From Lachnospiraceae bacterium (lineage in GTDB: Bacteria; Bacillota; Clostridia; Lachnospirales; Lachnospiraceae): a stretch of 33,766 nucleotides of DNA. The DNA lies in NCBI GenBank assembly GCA_017469275.1, contig JAFUGT010000174.1, forward strand, positions 1 to 33,766. The letters run 5' to 3'. The notes beneath the pieces were generated by a model. It saw only the letters and a program-made list of their open reading frames with translations. It searched no databases and was not told the DNA's origin. Positions 1 through 8,927 of this stretch are shown piece after piece; position 1 is the stretch's first letter; each line of letters opens with the position of its first letter. The position numbers and the translations under genes were made by a program.

Positions 1-28
1 ATAATCCAATTAAGAAAAGGAGTTTTTC

Positions 29-259
29 ACGGGTACATATCTGACGGTCAATGACTTTAGACGTAAGGTGAACAAACGTGGTGAAGAATACGGGTGGGCG
101 TTAGCTGTCTATACTATGCCGGAATATATATGGGGTTATGACTATGTCACAGGACAGTATTCAGATAAACCGGAGGAATCCTTTGAAAAACTTGTTGACA
201 ATGTGAAGAGACATTTCAAAGATGCTGATGTGAATGTGATAAAAAAGATTCTAAAATGA
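29..259 (+). CDS. small hypothetical protein with a non-ATG start
   Basis: This is a short reading frame whose product I do not recognise. An in-frame stop lies at 11-13, and a good Shine-Dalgarno AAAGGAG sits at 16-22. The codon at the ideal distance, position 29, is ACG instead of ATG. Reading from there gives about 76 residues (TYLTV...-like N terminus after a start residue); the first conventional start is GTG at 68, which gives 63 residues but has no good ribosome site. The protein is acidic/basic mixed and soluble, rich in Tyr, Trp and Lys, with no signal peptide or membrane segment. It lies 18 bases before a DUF1653 gene on the same strand and is probably cotranscribed with it. The ACG may be a real start-codon mutation, a rare start or a sequencing error. 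Confidence 0.5.
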   Translation, partial: TGTYLTVNDFRRKVNKRGEEYGWALAVYTMPEYIWGYDYVTGQYSDKPEESFEKLVDNVKRHFKDADVNVIKKILK

Positions 260-277
260 ACACGAGGAGAGGATAAA

Positions 278-553
278 ATGGAGAGATTCAAGATTGGAGA
301 TACAGTACGACATTTTAAGAGAGAATATATTAATGACAATTCTGCAGAATATCTATACAGGATTTTAGCATTTGCTCAACATACGGAAAACGGAGAGAAA
401 CTTGTAATCTATCAGGCTCTCTATCCGCCATATAAGACTTGTGCGAGACCTTATGATATGTTTGTCAGTGAAGTTGATAGACAGAAATATCCGGATATCA
501 AGCAAAAGTATCGTTTTGAAGTTGTCGATACAGAGATATTTCCAAAGAGTTGA
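278..553 (+). CDS. DUF1653 family protein
   Basis: A 91-residue soluble protein that resembles the DUF1653 family: an N-terminal GDTVRHFK segment, a central HTENGEKLVIYQALY strand pair and a RPYDMFVSEV segment near residues 57-66. DUF1653 proteins are small, widespread and of unknown function; the fold is thought to be a compact beta barrel. Length is slightly above the usual 65-85 residues because of a C-terminal extension. The start ATG is preceded by GAGGAGAGG, so it is well supported. The gene follows the unrecognised small gene by 18 bases. No catalytic residues can be assigned. Confidence 0.75.
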   Translation: MERFKIGDTVRHFKREYINDNSAEYLYRILAFAQHTENGEKLVIYQALYPPYKTCARPYDMFVSEVDRQKYPDIKQKYRFEVVDTEIFPKS

Positions 554-646
554 GTATATGGATTAAGCGTAGGAATTAATAGATACGAACAGAGTGATTA
601 AGATAAATGATATATATAAAACAACTATTTAAGGAGGACCATAAAC

Positions 647-949
647 ATGGTAAAACACATTATTCTTTGGCAGTTGAAAGATGAACTGTCAGCAGAGGAA
701 AAAGAAAAGGTTAAGGAAGGTATCAAGAACGGATTAGAAGGACTTTCCGGCCGGATTCCGGGACTTATTGATATAAGGGTTCAGATAGACAGTCTTGCTT
801 CATCAAATGCAGATGTTATGCTTGATTCATCATTTACTGATGAGGAATCTTTGAAAGGATATGCGGTTCATCCGGAACATGTGGCTGTTGCCAACGGAGC
901 TGTTAGACCTTATACCAAAACCAGAGTATGCATAGATTACGAGGCGTGA
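647..949 (+). CDS. Dabb (stress-responsive A/B barrel) domain protein
   Basis: A 100-residue protein matching the Dabb family of ferredoxin-like alpha/beta barrel dimers. The N terminus MVKHIILWQLKDE carries the usual first strand with its conserved His. The family pattern continues with the helix of charged residues (AEEKEKVKEGIKNGLEGL), the PGL.D...... turn near residue 40, the D...DSSFTDEESLKGYAVHPEHV segment at about 59-80 and the closing V..Y strand. Members are often annotated stress-responsive or as small-molecule-binding or cyclase enzymes, so the specific role here is unknown. AAGGAGG is well placed before the ATG. A cupin-like remnant follows directly, overlapping its stop. Confidence 0.85.
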   Translation: MVKHIILWQLKDELSAEEKEKVKEGIKNGLEGLSGRIPGLIDIRVQIDSLASSNADVMLDSSFTDEESLKGYAVHPEHVAVANGAVRPYTKTRVCIDYEA

Positions 950-1107
950 TTGATAAAATAGGTGTTCTGATGCCGGGAGTAATGCACATCTGGCCGAAAG
1001 GATCGGAACACTCTATCATTAACACCGGAGAGGAAAATCTGGTCATGCTAACCATTGTGGTGAAGAAACAAAACTGTAACCTAATAAGCGCAAAATGTTG
1101 GTTGTAA
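946..1107 (+). pseudogene. remnant of a cupin-domain protein (C-terminal part only)
   Basis: An open frame of 53 codons runs from a GTG overlapping the Dabb stop codon to TAA at 1105-1107. Its core reads HIWPKGSEHSIINTGEENLV followed by a hydrophobic strand. That is the second half of a typical cupin barrel, with the PxGxxH...N element (here P, G and His) that binds metal in intact proteins. The first cupin motif is missing and there is no ribosome site before a plausible ATG (970). After the cupin strand the frame ends in about ten unrelated residues. I read this as a truncated, probably non-functional gene; a short translated product from the GTGA overlap cannot be excluded. Confidence 0.55.
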
Positions 1108-1125
1108 ATAATTGGTATTTATGCT
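1098..1125 (+). promoter_or_regulatory. candidate promoter for the acyltransferase gene
   Basis: TTGGTT at 1098-1103 and TATGCT at 1120-1125 are spaced 16 bases apart. A transcript starting near 1132 would begin just before the AGGAGG ribosome site at 1138, which favours the ATG at 1153 over the one at 1132. The -10 match is moderate, so this is a weak prediction. Confidence 0.35.
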
Positions 1126-1152
1126 AGGATTATGCGCAGGAGGATAAAAATT

Positions 1153-2229
1153 ATGGAAAAACTATTTTCAGACCAAAAGGTCAACGGGGGCAGGCAGGTG
1201 GAATTGGATTTGGCGAAGTTCTTTGCTATTTTCTTCATGATATTTTTACACTGCTATTTTGCCTCGACTTACTTTACTAATGATATCAGCTTAACTATGG
1301 AACGGCTGGTTGCTCACTTTTTCGGATGCCCCTTTGCGGCTCCTGTATTTATGTTTGCAATGGGGGTTGGAATGGTATATTCCAAAAATCAAACTCCACG
1401 GTACTTGATAGTACGCGGATTAAAGTTGTTACAACTTGGATTTTTTGTAAACATTGGTGAGTTTTTTGTTCCTTATTTTCTTTCGGGAAATTTGATGAAT
1501 GATTGGGAGCGTTTCCCTATTGCTAATGGTTTGTTGCTGTTTTGTATTGACATTTTAGCGTTTGCGGGAATGGCTTTCATTTTGATAGGGCTGCTGAAAA
1601 TGTTGAAATTATCAGCCAAACAAATGGTTTTGGTGGCTTTGATATTGTCAATAGCCGGTTCATTCTTAAGATTTCATGATTTGGGAAGCAATGTTCCGAA
1701 TTTAATAGCAGGATATTTTATCGGTAGTGGTGGTGGATTTACTGCCTTTCCGCTGTTTAATTGGTTTATAATTCCTGCAATGGGTTTACTGTTTGGCGAG
1801 TATTATATCAGATGCAATGACAAACAGAAATTATTGCGTTTTTGGCCGGTGGGGCTAATAGTTTCAGTCCCGTATTTTATAGCAAGTTGGTTTATACCAA
1901 ACGGATTTTTATCAGATTCGCGTCATTATTATTTTATGACAACAATAGATGCAATCTTTTGTTTGATATGCGTTTATGGAGTTATAGGACTCTGCTATGT
2001 AATATCTAAGCGCCTGTCAGATAAAACTATCAAAGTTCTCTCAAAGATAAGTAGTAATTTGAATACAATATATGTTATTCAGTGGTTTATAATTCCAATC
2101 ACATATGTTGTCATTTTCTACTTTAATAGAGACATTGTGTTTGGCGATTTATCCCTTGTTATTATTTCTCTTTTGGAAATTGTAGCATCTGTAGTGTTAG
2201 CAGCAGCTTATAAACACCTAAATTCTTAA
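1153..2229 (+). CDS. integral membrane acyltransferase (acyltransferase-3 / HGSNAT-like)
   Basis: A 358-residue polytopic membrane protein with about ten hydrophobic segments. The N-terminal RQVELDLAKFFAIFFMIFLH stretch is the hallmark start of the acyltransferase-3/DUF1624 superfamily, whose members move acyl groups from cytosolic acyl-CoA onto cell-surface glycans or small molecules; the His at the end of that motif is the usual conserved residue. The substrate is not readable from sequence. AGGAGG at 1138-1143 lies 9 bases from ATG 1153, so I chose this over an in-frame ATG at 1132 that has no ribosome site. The next gene, a large secreted transglutaminase-like protein, begins 20 bases later and is likely cotranscribed, which suggests an envelope-related role. 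Confidence 0.75.
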   Translation: MEKLFSDQKVNGGRQVELDLAKFFAIFFMIFLHCYFASTYFTNDISLTMERLVAHFFGCPFAAPVFMFAMGVGMVYSKNQTPRYLIVRGLKLLQLGFFVNIGEFFVPYFLSGNLMNDWERFPIANGLLLFCIDILAFAGMAFILIGLLKMLKLSAKQMVLVALILSIAGSFLRFHDLGSNVPNLIAGYFIGSGGGFTAFPLFNWFIIPAMGLLFGEYYIRCNDKQKLLRFWPVGLIVSVPYFIASWFIPNGFLSDSRHYYFMTTIDAIFCLICVYGVIGLCYVISKRLSDKTIKVLSKISSNLNTIYVIQWFIIPITYVVIFYFNRDIVFGDLSLVIISLLEIVASVVLAAAYKHLNS

Positions 2230-2249
2230 AAACCAGAAAGGAGCATTAA

Positions 2250-5200
2250 ATGAATCAACTAAAAGAACCAAAAAGACAAGTCAAAAAAGTAATTAAAAAT
2301 GTAGAGGGTATTCTCGTTCTTATGATCGCCTTCTTGTGGATGTTTTCTTCGGCAACGTTAACAGTTTCCGCTGAAAAAACTAAGGATGACCTGACACCTA
2401 AGGAAAAATCACAGATTGAGAAAGAGTTGGGAATTGGCGAGGATGAAGAAGAGTTTGATCCTAATGCAGACCCTTATGAAACCGGTGTTGGGGTTCATGC
2501 AGACCCGGCTGTTTTTGAAAAAGATTTCTGTTTGACAGTGGATCAGAAAATTTACACGATCACGGAAATAGAAAAAGTTGTATCAGAAATTATTAAGCCT
2601 GAAATGAGTGATCTGGAAAAATACTATACACTTGCTATATGGGTTAATCAACATGTGGCGTATGATTGGGAGTTTTGGTCAGGAAGATATTATTTTGAAT
2701 TCTATTCTCACCAATGGGACTCATATGGTGGAATGAAGGAAGATGAAAAATCCGTATGTGCAGGTATTGCAGTATTCTATGCGACAATGTGTCATGCGGC
2801 AGACCTTCCATGTTATTATGTAAGAATGGAGCCTTCAAGTTTAGACCATACAATTAATTATATTCCTAATATCAATGGAAATGCATATTATGTTGATGTA
2901 ACAGAGAACATATTTTTAATGTCCGATGAAGCATGTATCTGGCATCCTCTTGATAAAGAATTTTCGCATATAACAAAGGATTCTCTTGATAACTCCTTTA
3001 ATTATTCAAATGGATATGACTCCTTAGGCGCATCTACTATAAAAGAATATTGTGATACACCATTCGAAAAATGGTTTGAGGAATATGCATTGCATAAGAA
3101 TACAGATAAAACCTTTGATACTGAATATGTTGAAAAGGGTAGTGGCAAAAAAGGTACCCACTACGTAACATATAAAGATTGTGGGTCAAACCGTACAGAA
3201 CATCCGGATATCTGGTTTTTGGATGATTTTTATAGTAATCCGTCAGATGTGGCTGAGAAGATAAAAACGGGAACGCTTGATGAGAGTATAACTAATATAT
3301 CAGGTGTAAATACGAGTTATGACTGTGACATAGATGAACTTAAGGCAAAAATCGAAGAGAATATCAAGGTTGAATGTTTTCCATCAGTAGAAGATGGTAA
3401 AATCGTCGCTAAGAAAACAAATCTTGTAAAGGGTGAAGATTATGTATTAGAACTCGCAGGTTATGATAAAGATGCTAAAAAGGCGACCTTTACAATAAAT
3501 GGTAAGGGAAAGTACAATGGTTCTCAAAGTTTTTCCGTGAAGGTTAAAACGGCAGTAGTTGAAACTGCTCCTGTTCGCAAGAATGGTCTTATATATAATG
3601 ATGGTGAGCAGGAACTTATAGAAGCCGGTACAGCAATCTGTGGAGAAATGCAGTATGCTCTTGGAAATGAAAACGAACCGACAGGAACATTTAGTACAAG
3701 TATTCCAACTGCAAAAAATGCGGGAGAATATCATGTATGGTATAAGGCAGTCGGTAATGAGACTTATGGTTCTACAGAGCCTGAAAAAGTCAAAGGTGTA
3801 ATAACAATCGGTAAGGTACCACTCAAAGTTACTCAGGAAAAAATTGAGTTAAACGTTGGTGAAACAGTACAGGTAAAACCTGTCGTTGAGGGAAAATTCC
3901 CGGCAACATTTACATATTCGGATATGGAAGATAAGAAGATAAAAATTGATGAAAATGGTAAACTGACAGGTAATGCTGCAGGAGAAGCTGAGTTGCCTAT
4001 AGGAGTTACGTTAGATATTGATGATCCGAACTATGAAACAGAGACGTGGATATATGTTCCGGTTATTGTATATGAGTCCATTGATAGTGTAAGGATTCGT
4101 CCGGCAGTATATGATAAAGCTAATGATAAAGAACTTGTGCCGAAAGTAGTTTTCCAGGGAGAGACCTTAAAAGAAGGTACAGATTATACACTTGAAAAGA
4201 TTAATAAAGCAGATGTCTTTAAAGAAGTCGGCAAATATGAAGTTAAACTCACAGGTCAAGGCATATTCAGAGGAGAAACTACAAAAGTCTTTAACATAGT
4301 ACAATCAGAAGAAGCTGCTTCGAAGGCTGTGGCAGATGCGAAGATAGAACTTGCCGCTGCACAGGAGGCAATTAAAAATCTGGGTGATACTGCGGGAACG
4401 GCTGAAATAGAAGCTGCACTTAAAACGCTGGTGGGTGCACAGAAGGAACTGGAAGATGCCGAGGAGGTGCTTGCTAATACGAAGACTATCCTGTCAAAAG
4501 ATGAAGTGGAACAGTTAGAAGGTCAAATTGCCAGTCTGAACCGTCAGCTGGAACAACAGGCCGAAGTTTTTGAAAATCAACTTGGACAAAGAATATATGG
4601 ATTGGAGTATGACCTTCAGGAAGAAATCGCAAATCTGGAGAAAAGTGAAAAGCAGCTTAAGGAACAGATAGCTAAGATGGAAGAGAGTGAGAAAGAGTCC
4701 GGTGAAAGCGAGAAGCAGCTTAAGGAACAGATAGCTAAGATGGAAGAGAGTGAAAAAGAGTCCAAGGAAAATGAGAAACAACTTAAGACACAGATTGAGA
4801 CTCTGAAACAGCAAATCAAAGACATAAATGCTCAGTTTGCAACAAATACTATTATCGATATCTCATGTTATCCTTACGAGATAAGCCTTGAGAAGAAATC
4901 TTATTCATATACCGGCAAGGCTATAAAACCTGCGGCAAAGGTGCAGGGTCTCAGTGCTGAAAATTACACCGTTACATATTCCAACAATACGAAGATTGGA
5001 ACGGCAACAGTAACTGTAACAGCAAAGGGTGATAAATACAAAGGTAAGATTCAAACCACATTTGAGATTACCAAGATTGGTAATACTTTGGATGTAAAGG
5101 GCAAATCAGTTACCTTAAAGTACAAAAAGTTGAAGAAGACACAACGTTTGAAAGTTGCAAAGGTAATCAAATTCAATAATAAGGGGCAGGGAACTTTGAC

Positions 5201-5381
5201 ATACACTAAAGTTTCCGGAAACAAGAAGATTACCATTAACCAAAAAACAGGTAAAGTTACCGTTAAGAAGGGACTAAAGAAAGGCACCTATAAGGTGAAA
5301 GTCAAAGTAGAAGCGGCAGGCAATGATACATACCTGGCGTCATCCGGGGAGACAGTTACCTTTAAGGTAATAATTAAATAA
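2250..5381 (+). CDS. large secreted transglutaminase-like protein with Ig-like domains and coiled coil
   Basis: A 1043-residue exported protein. Residues about 18-41 form a signal peptide or anchor ending VSA-E. An acidic linker leads to a transglutaminase-like domain (about 90-235) with a visible triad: Cys170 in SVCAGIA, His200 in LDHTINY and Asp216 in YYVDVTENIF. Such domains act as cysteine proteases, transglutaminases or inactive binding modules. Ig-like beta domains follow: MBG-like GEDYVLE / GKGKYNGSQ near 390-430, and a BIG2-like ELNVGETVQV...DENGKLTGNAAGEA at about 525-600. A coiled coil (about 690-865) includes 21-residue repeats, and Lys-rich Ig-like modules end the protein. There is no LPXTG signal. 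AAAGGAG precedes the ATG; a terminator follows the stop. The substrate is unknown. Confidence 0.8.
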   Translation: MNQLKEPKRQVKKVIKNVEGILVLMIAFLWMFSSATLTVSAEKTKDDLTPKEKSQIEKELGIGEDEEEFDPNADPYETGVGVHADPAVFEKDFCLTVDQKIYTITEIEKVVSEIIKPEMSDLEKYYTLAIWVNQHVAYDWEFWSGRYYFEFYSHQWDSYGGMKEDEKSVCAGIAVFYATMCHAADLPCYYVRMEPSSLDHTINYIPNINGNAYYVDVTENIFLMSDEACIWHPLDKEFSHITKDSLDNSFNYSNGYDSLGASTIKEYCDTPFEKWFEEYALHKNTDKTFDTEYVEKGSGKKGTHYVTYKDCGSNRTEHPDIWFLDDFYSNPSDVAEKIKTGTLDESITNISGVNTSYDCDIDELKAKIEENIKVECFPSVEDGKIVAKKTNLVKGEDYVLELAGYDKDAKKATFTINGKGKYNGSQSFSVKVKTAVVETAPVRKNGLIYNDGEQELIEAGTAICGEMQYALGNENEPTGTFSTSIPTAKNAGEYHVWYKAVGNETYGSTEPEKVKGVITIGKVPLKVTQEKIELNVGETVQVKPVVEGKFPATFTYSDMEDKKIKIDENGKLTGNAAGEAELPIGVTLDIDDPNYETETWIYVPVIVYESIDSVRIRPAVYDKANDKELVPKVVFQGETLKEGTDYTLEKINKADVFKEVGKYEVKLTGQGIFRGETTKVFNIVQSEEAASKAVADAKIELAAAQEAIKNLGDTAGTAEIEAALKTLVGAQKELEDAEEVLANTKTILSKDEVEQLEGQIASLNRQLEQQAEVFENQLGQRIYGLEYDLQEEIANLEKSEKQLKEQIAKMEESEKESGESEKQLKEQIAKMEESEKESKENEKQLKTQIETLKQQIKDINAQFATNTIIDISCYPYEISLEKKSYSYTGKAIKPAAKVQGLSAENYTVTYSNNTKIGTATVTVTAKGDKYKGKIQTTFEITKIGNTLDVKGKSVTLKYKKLKKTQRLKVAKVIKFNNKGQGTLTYTKVSGNKKITINQKTGKVTVKKGLKKGTYKVKVKVEAAGNDTYLASSGETVTFKVIIK
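4647..4811 (+). repeat. 63-bp tandem repeat inside the coiled coil
   Basis: Two nearly identical 63-bp units at 4647-4709 and 4710-4772, plus a diverged partial third unit to about 4811, encode EKQLKEQIAKMEESEKES-type 21-residue repeats (residues about 800-855). The unit length is three heptads, so adding or losing a unit preserves the coiled coil. The DNA match between the first two units is close enough to suggest recent duplication. Confidence 0.85.
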
Positions 5382-5395
5382 TTATAATTGATAAA

Positions 5396-5440
5396 AACTT
5401 CCTCTAATTATGTAACAAATAATTAGGGGAAGTTTTTTTT
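5396..5440 (+). terminator. Rho-independent terminator
   Basis: A 16-base arm at 5396-5411 pairs with 5419-5434 (one G-U pair) around a 7-base loop and is followed by a run of T to 5440. It ends the acyltransferase / transglutaminase-like transcript. Confidence 0.9.
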
Positions 5441-5457
5441 ATATAATAAGAAAATGC

Positions 5458-5525
5458 GTGTCCAATCGGTTCATTTGATCATAACTGATATGACATTTGT
5501 CATGTGAAGTTATGATTGCAGACAC
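5458..5525. promoter_or_regulatory. nested dyad, probable operator upstream of the ABC/two-component operon
   Basis: Three nested inverted repeats share one centre: GTGTC (5458-5462) with GACAC (5521-5525), ATCATAACT (5478-5486) with AGTTATGAT (5508-5516), and a perfect 14-bp palindrome ATGACATTTGTCAT (5490-5503). It lies just upstream of a TATAAT that has no good -35 box, the usual place for an activator site. The response regulator of the same operon is an obvious candidate ligand, but that is inference. Confidence 0.5.
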
Positions 5526-5548
5526 TACAATATTATTTTTTGTTAGGC

Positions 5549-5554
5549 TATAAT
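5549..5554 (+). promoter_or_regulatory. candidate -10 box of the ABC/two-component operon
   Basis: A perfect TATAAT. At 17 bases upstream the hexamer is TACAAT, a poor -35 match, so transcription probably needs an activator bound at the adjacent dyad. The leader before the ATPase start would be about 110 bases long. Confidence 0.45.
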
Positions 5555-5575
5555 GTGTATGATGTCAAGGTCAAA

Positions 5576-5639
5576 AGATAAAAATGTGCTTGCGCAAATT
5601 TACATTTTTATCTGAGGAGCACTAAACATGAGCAAATAG
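5576..5639 (+). promoter_or_regulatory. leader hairpin followed by a three-codon reading frame
   Basis: Perfect 12-base arms at 5576-5587 and 5602-5613 enclose a 14-base loop. The hairpin has no T run after it. It is directly followed by a strong ribosome site GAGGAG (5614-5619) and then ATG-AGC-AAA-TAG at 5628-5639, a minimal frame reading Met-Ser-Lys-stop. The ATPase gene starts 34 bases later with its own site. The arrangement could control ribosome access or mRNA stability, or be a decayed gene start. Confidence 0.4.
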
Positions 5640-5673
5640 ACATTGATTCTCATATAAGAAAGGACGATAGACT

Positions 5674-6621
5674 ATGGCAAATAAAGTGGTGGAAATCAAT
5701 AATTTAGTAAAAAGATACAAGGAACTGATTGCACTTGATAATTTCAGCCTTAAGATAAATGAAGGAGATATATTCGGACTTTTGGGTCCGAACGGTTCCG
5801 GCAAAACAACAACGATCAACTGTCTGTTGTCACTGTTATCTTATGATAAGGGGGAAATCAAGCTGTTTGATGAGAAAATGACGCCCTCAAGAAGAGACTT
5901 AAAAAGCAGAATAGGAGTTGTTCCACAGAATGTAGCTGTGTTTGATGAACTAACGGTTTACGAGAATGTAGAATACTTCTGCGGATTGTATATCAAGGAT
6001 AGACAGTTAAAGAAGAAGTGTGTTGAGGAAGCAATCGAGTTTGTTGATATAGCGGATTTTAAGAAGTTTTATCCAAAGAAGCTTTCGGGAGGTTTGCTTA
6101 GAAGACTTAATATCGCCTGCGGAATAGCGCATAAGCCTGAACTTATAATATTTGATGAGCCGACGGTAGCGGTCGATCCCCAGTCGAGAAACAGGATTTT
6201 GGAGGGTATAGCAGAGCTTAACAATAATGGTGCAACAATCATTTACACCTCGCATTATATGGAGGAGGTTGAGCAGCTTTGTAATCGTATCCTGATAATG
6301 GATAAAGGTAAAAAGGTTGCAGAAGGAACCAAAGACGAGCTTAAGGGAATGATTAAGAATACGGAAAGTATTGTTGTTAATGTAAGAAGGTTAAGTGATG
6401 AAGCGATAAATGATATTAAGGGACTTCATCATGTATATGATGTCAAATATATGAATGATACATTAACGGTTAAGTGTAGCGGTGGCAAGCATAACATAAC
6501 ACATGTTTCAGAATATTTTGAGAAACATGGAATCGACTATGAAAGAATATATTCCGAGCTTCCGACACTTAACGACGTATTTTTGGAGATAACAGGTAAA
6601 GAATTGAGAGATAAGGAGTGA
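5674..6621 (+). CDS. ABC transporter ATP-binding protein (ABC-2 exporter type)
   Basis: A 315-residue ATPase that would power export by the two permeases encoded next. Motifs in order: Walker A GPNGSGKT (38-45), Q loop VVPQN (near 91), signature LSGGL (137-141), Walker B LIIFDEP with Asp161/Glu162, and the switch His194 in TSH. After about residue 220 there is a C-terminal extension like that of NatA/DrrA-type drug and lantibiotic exporters. All catalytic residues are intact. The next gene begins 4 bases after the stop. The set ATPase, two ABC-2 permeases, NarL-type kinase and regulator resembles Bacillus LnrJK-LnrLMN (YfiJKLMN), which exports linear polyenes. The true substrate is unknown. 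Confidence 0.9.
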   Translation: MANKVVEINNLVKRYKELIALDNFSLKINEGDIFGLLGPNGSGKTTTINCLLSLLSYDKGEIKLFDEKMTPSRRDLKSRIGVVPQNVAVFDELTVYENVEYFCGLYIKDRQLKKKCVEEAIEFVDIADFKKFYPKKLSGGLLRRLNIACGIAHKPELIIFDEPTVAVDPQSRNRILEGIAELNNNGATIIYTSHYMEEVEQLCNRILIMDKGKKVAEGTKDELKGMIKNTESIVVNVRRLSDEAINDIKGLHHVYDVKYMNDTLTVKCSGGKHNITHVSEYFEKHGIDYERIYSELPTLNDVFLEITGKELRDKE

Positions 6622-6625
6622 TAGC

Positions 6626-7780
6626 ATGTTTTTAAATGTATTTGTCAACAGATTTAAAATCGTACTCAGAAGTGTAGATGCTATCCTTTGGTCTCTGGCA
6701 TTTGCATTAGCACTTGGAACACTGTTTTATTTTGCATTTAAGTCAATATACAAAAATGCGATGAACGTTACGGTTGATGTTGCAGTTGTAGAGGGCAAGG
6801 AGCAGTATGATTCCGGTAATATAACTGATTTACTTCATGAGATTACCTACGAAGACGGAACGAAGATGCTCAATATAAAGAAGGTCGATATGGAAGAGGC
6901 AAAGGAGCTGCTCGGAGCGGAAGAGCCTTCAATAAGTGGAATAATTGATTTGAGAGATATGTCGGATATCCAACTTATAGTAAATGAAAACGGACTTGAA
7001 GCCAGTATGCTTGGCGGAATAGTAAGTATATTGAGACAGTACTCTTCGATAATAGTAGAGACCATAAAGAGTAATCCGGCTAATGTAAGTTCTGTGGTAG
7101 AATCATTTAACAAAAATGTAAAAGGACTTGTCAAATCCGAACCGATAACGGGAAATAATAAAGATCCGTATGTGACTTATTTTTACAACCTGATTGCGAT
7201 GATGGCGGTTATGGCTTCAATGTCGGGAGTCTCAATTCCGGAAAGCTGCCAGGCCAATCAGTCAGAGGTCGGTAAGAGAGTTGACTGTTCGCCGGTCAAC
7301 AGGGTTTTGTATGAGATATCAGGTCTTTTGTCTACAGCAATTGTCAAGATTGCTATAACAATAATAGGTTTGTGTTACTTTATTTTCGTATTAAAGATAG
7401 ATTTTGGTGGAGATTTGCCATATATATTCATGACGGCAATTCTTGCAACTTTATTAGGCCTTTCGCTGGGATTTTTCATAGGACACATAGGAAGCTTCTC
7501 AAAGAAAACAAGAGAGAATATTTTGACTGCGGTTGTTGTTGCCGGAGGTTTCCTATCCGGACTTATGATTGCCAATATCAAGTCGTTGATCGAAGTTAAA
7601 TGTCCGATAATTAACAGAATTAATCCGTCGGCTGTAATATCTGACGCATTTTATTCACTTAATATGTATGGTGTATCCGCCAGGTTTTATCACTCGATAA
7701 TATACATTGTTGGTCTTACATTAGTATTTATTGTAGCCGGTCTTATCATGTCAAGGAGGAAGAGTTATGCAAGTCTTTAA
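6626..7780 (+). CDS. ABC-2 type permease, first subunit
   Basis: A 384-residue membrane subunit with the ABC-2 layout: one N-terminal membrane helix (about 17-40), a large outer domain (about 40-180), then five or six helices to the C terminus. The cytosolic segment QANQSEVGKRVDCSPVNRVLYE before the second helix block (about 210-235) corresponds to the coupling region that contacts the ATPase in this family. It should pair with the next permease as a heterodimer. The stop overlaps the next gene's start by 14 bases, which implies translational coupling. The transported compound cannot be inferred from sequence. Confidence 0.85.
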   Translation: MFLNVFVNRFKIVLRSVDAILWSLAFALALGTLFYFAFKSIYKNAMNVTVDVAVVEGKEQYDSGNITDLLHEITYEDGTKMLNIKKVDMEEAKELLGAEEPSISGIIDLRDMSDIQLIVNENGLEASMLGGIVSILRQYSSIIVETIKSNPANVSSVVESFNKNVKGLVKSEPITGNNKDPYVTYFYNLIAMMAVMASMSGVSIPESCQANQSEVGKRVDCSPVNRVLYEISGLLSTAIVKIAITIIGLCYFIFVLKIDFGGDLPYIFMTAILATLLGLSLGFFIGHIGSFSKKTRENILTAVVVAGGFLSGLMIANIKSLIEVKCPIINRINPSAVISDAFYSLNMYGVSARFYHSIIYIVGLTLVFIVAGLIMSRRKSYASL

Positions 7781-8924
7781 AGCGTTTTTCAAACTGGTCC
7801 GTAAATACAGAGTCGGTATATTCCTTTATTTTGGATTGTGTGCATTGATGACAGTGCTTGTAGCTTCGCAGTACGATTCTGACGATAAAGAAAGTTCATT
7901 TGCGAATAATAGCTATACGCTTATTGTAAAGGACAATGATAATACCAAGCTTTCCAAAGCGGTCGTAGATTACTTAAAGACACAACATGATGTGGAATTC
8001 CGTGAGTATACGGAGGAGGAAATTAAGGATCTTATATACAGCGAGTTTTATACAGCGTATGTAGAGATTCCTAAAGGATTTATGGAGAAACATCAAAGCG
8101 CAGACGCATTGCAGATTACAACTCTTTATGATACGGAAAAGGCAACGGGAAGTTTTGTGATCTTGCAACTTGATAACTTTACACAAGGAATATTGCGATA
8201 CGAAAATGCGGGATTTAGTCTTGACGATGCGATAAAGAACACAAAAGACGCCGTGGAAACAGATAATTTTGTAAAACTTAATGAAAAAAGTGATAAACCT
8301 GATTCAAACAGCAAGTTATACAGTTTATTTTTGTTTGTACCTTATGGTATAATGAGTATAGTTTTATGGTGTGTGCTTCCGGTTGTGCTAAGATTCAGCA
8401 GTAAGGATATCAAGTCAAGAACAGCGATTTCGTCCATATCATCACATGAGAGAACGTTTGCACTGTTTATGGGCTCAACGATTGTGTGTGTTTGTGTATA
8501 TATAGCAATGCTTGTTTTATCAGGATGTTTTTTGAAAGAGTATCTCTTTACCCCCAAATGGTATTTGGCGGCGTTTAATCTGTTAGTGTTCTCTCTGGTT
8601 AATGGAGCATTTCTTATGTTCATTGCATCCTTCCCTTCTCAGAGTATGCTGAAGGCGAAAGATGTTGTGATCAATATAATTACAATTGCATTCTCATTTT
8701 TGGGTGGAATCTTTGTACCCCTTGAACTTCTTGGGGATGATGTTAGAAATGTCGGCAGATTTCTTCCAACTTACTGGTATGCGGTGGGCTTGCAAAAGAT
8801 TGAAGCCGGAAGCTCATTTGCCGATGTATCCTCTTGTTTTGGTATGCAGGCGGTATTCGGAGTGTTTTGTCTGGCAGCAGGACTTGCGATTTCAAGAGTC
8901 TATATGTATCTTAAGGATAATTAA
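7767..8924 (+). CDS. ABC-2 type permease, second subunit
   Basis: A 385-residue membrane protein with the same plan as its upstream partner: N-terminal helix (about 15-33), outer domain (about 35-185) and a C-terminal block of about five helices containing the coupling segment FSSKDIKSRTAISSISSHER (about 209-228). AGGAGGAAGAGTT before its ATG lies inside the end of the first permease gene, a 14-base overlap. The two permeases are similar in size and layout but clearly diverged, as expected for a heterodimeric exporter. The kinase gene follows after 3 bases. Confidence 0.85.
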   Translation: MQVFKAFFKLVRKYRVGIFLYFGLCALMTVLVASQYDSDDKESSFANNSYTLIVKDNDNTKLSKAVVDYLKTQHDVEFREYTEEEIKDLIYSEFYTAYVEIPKGFMEKHQSADALQITTLYDTEKATGSFVILQLDNFTQGILRYENAGFSLDDAIKNTKDAVETDNFVKLNEKSDKPDSNSKLYSLFLFVPYGIMSIVLWCVLPVVLRFSSKDIKSRTAISSISSHERTFALFMGSTIVCVCVYIAMLVLSGCFLKEYLFTPKWYLAAFNLLVFSLVNGAFLMFIASFPSQSMLKAKDVVINIITIAFSFLGGIFVPLELLGDDVRNVGRFLPTYWYAVGLQKIEAGSSFADVSSCFGMQAVFGVFCLAAGLAISRVYMYLKDN

Positions 8925-8927
8925 TTT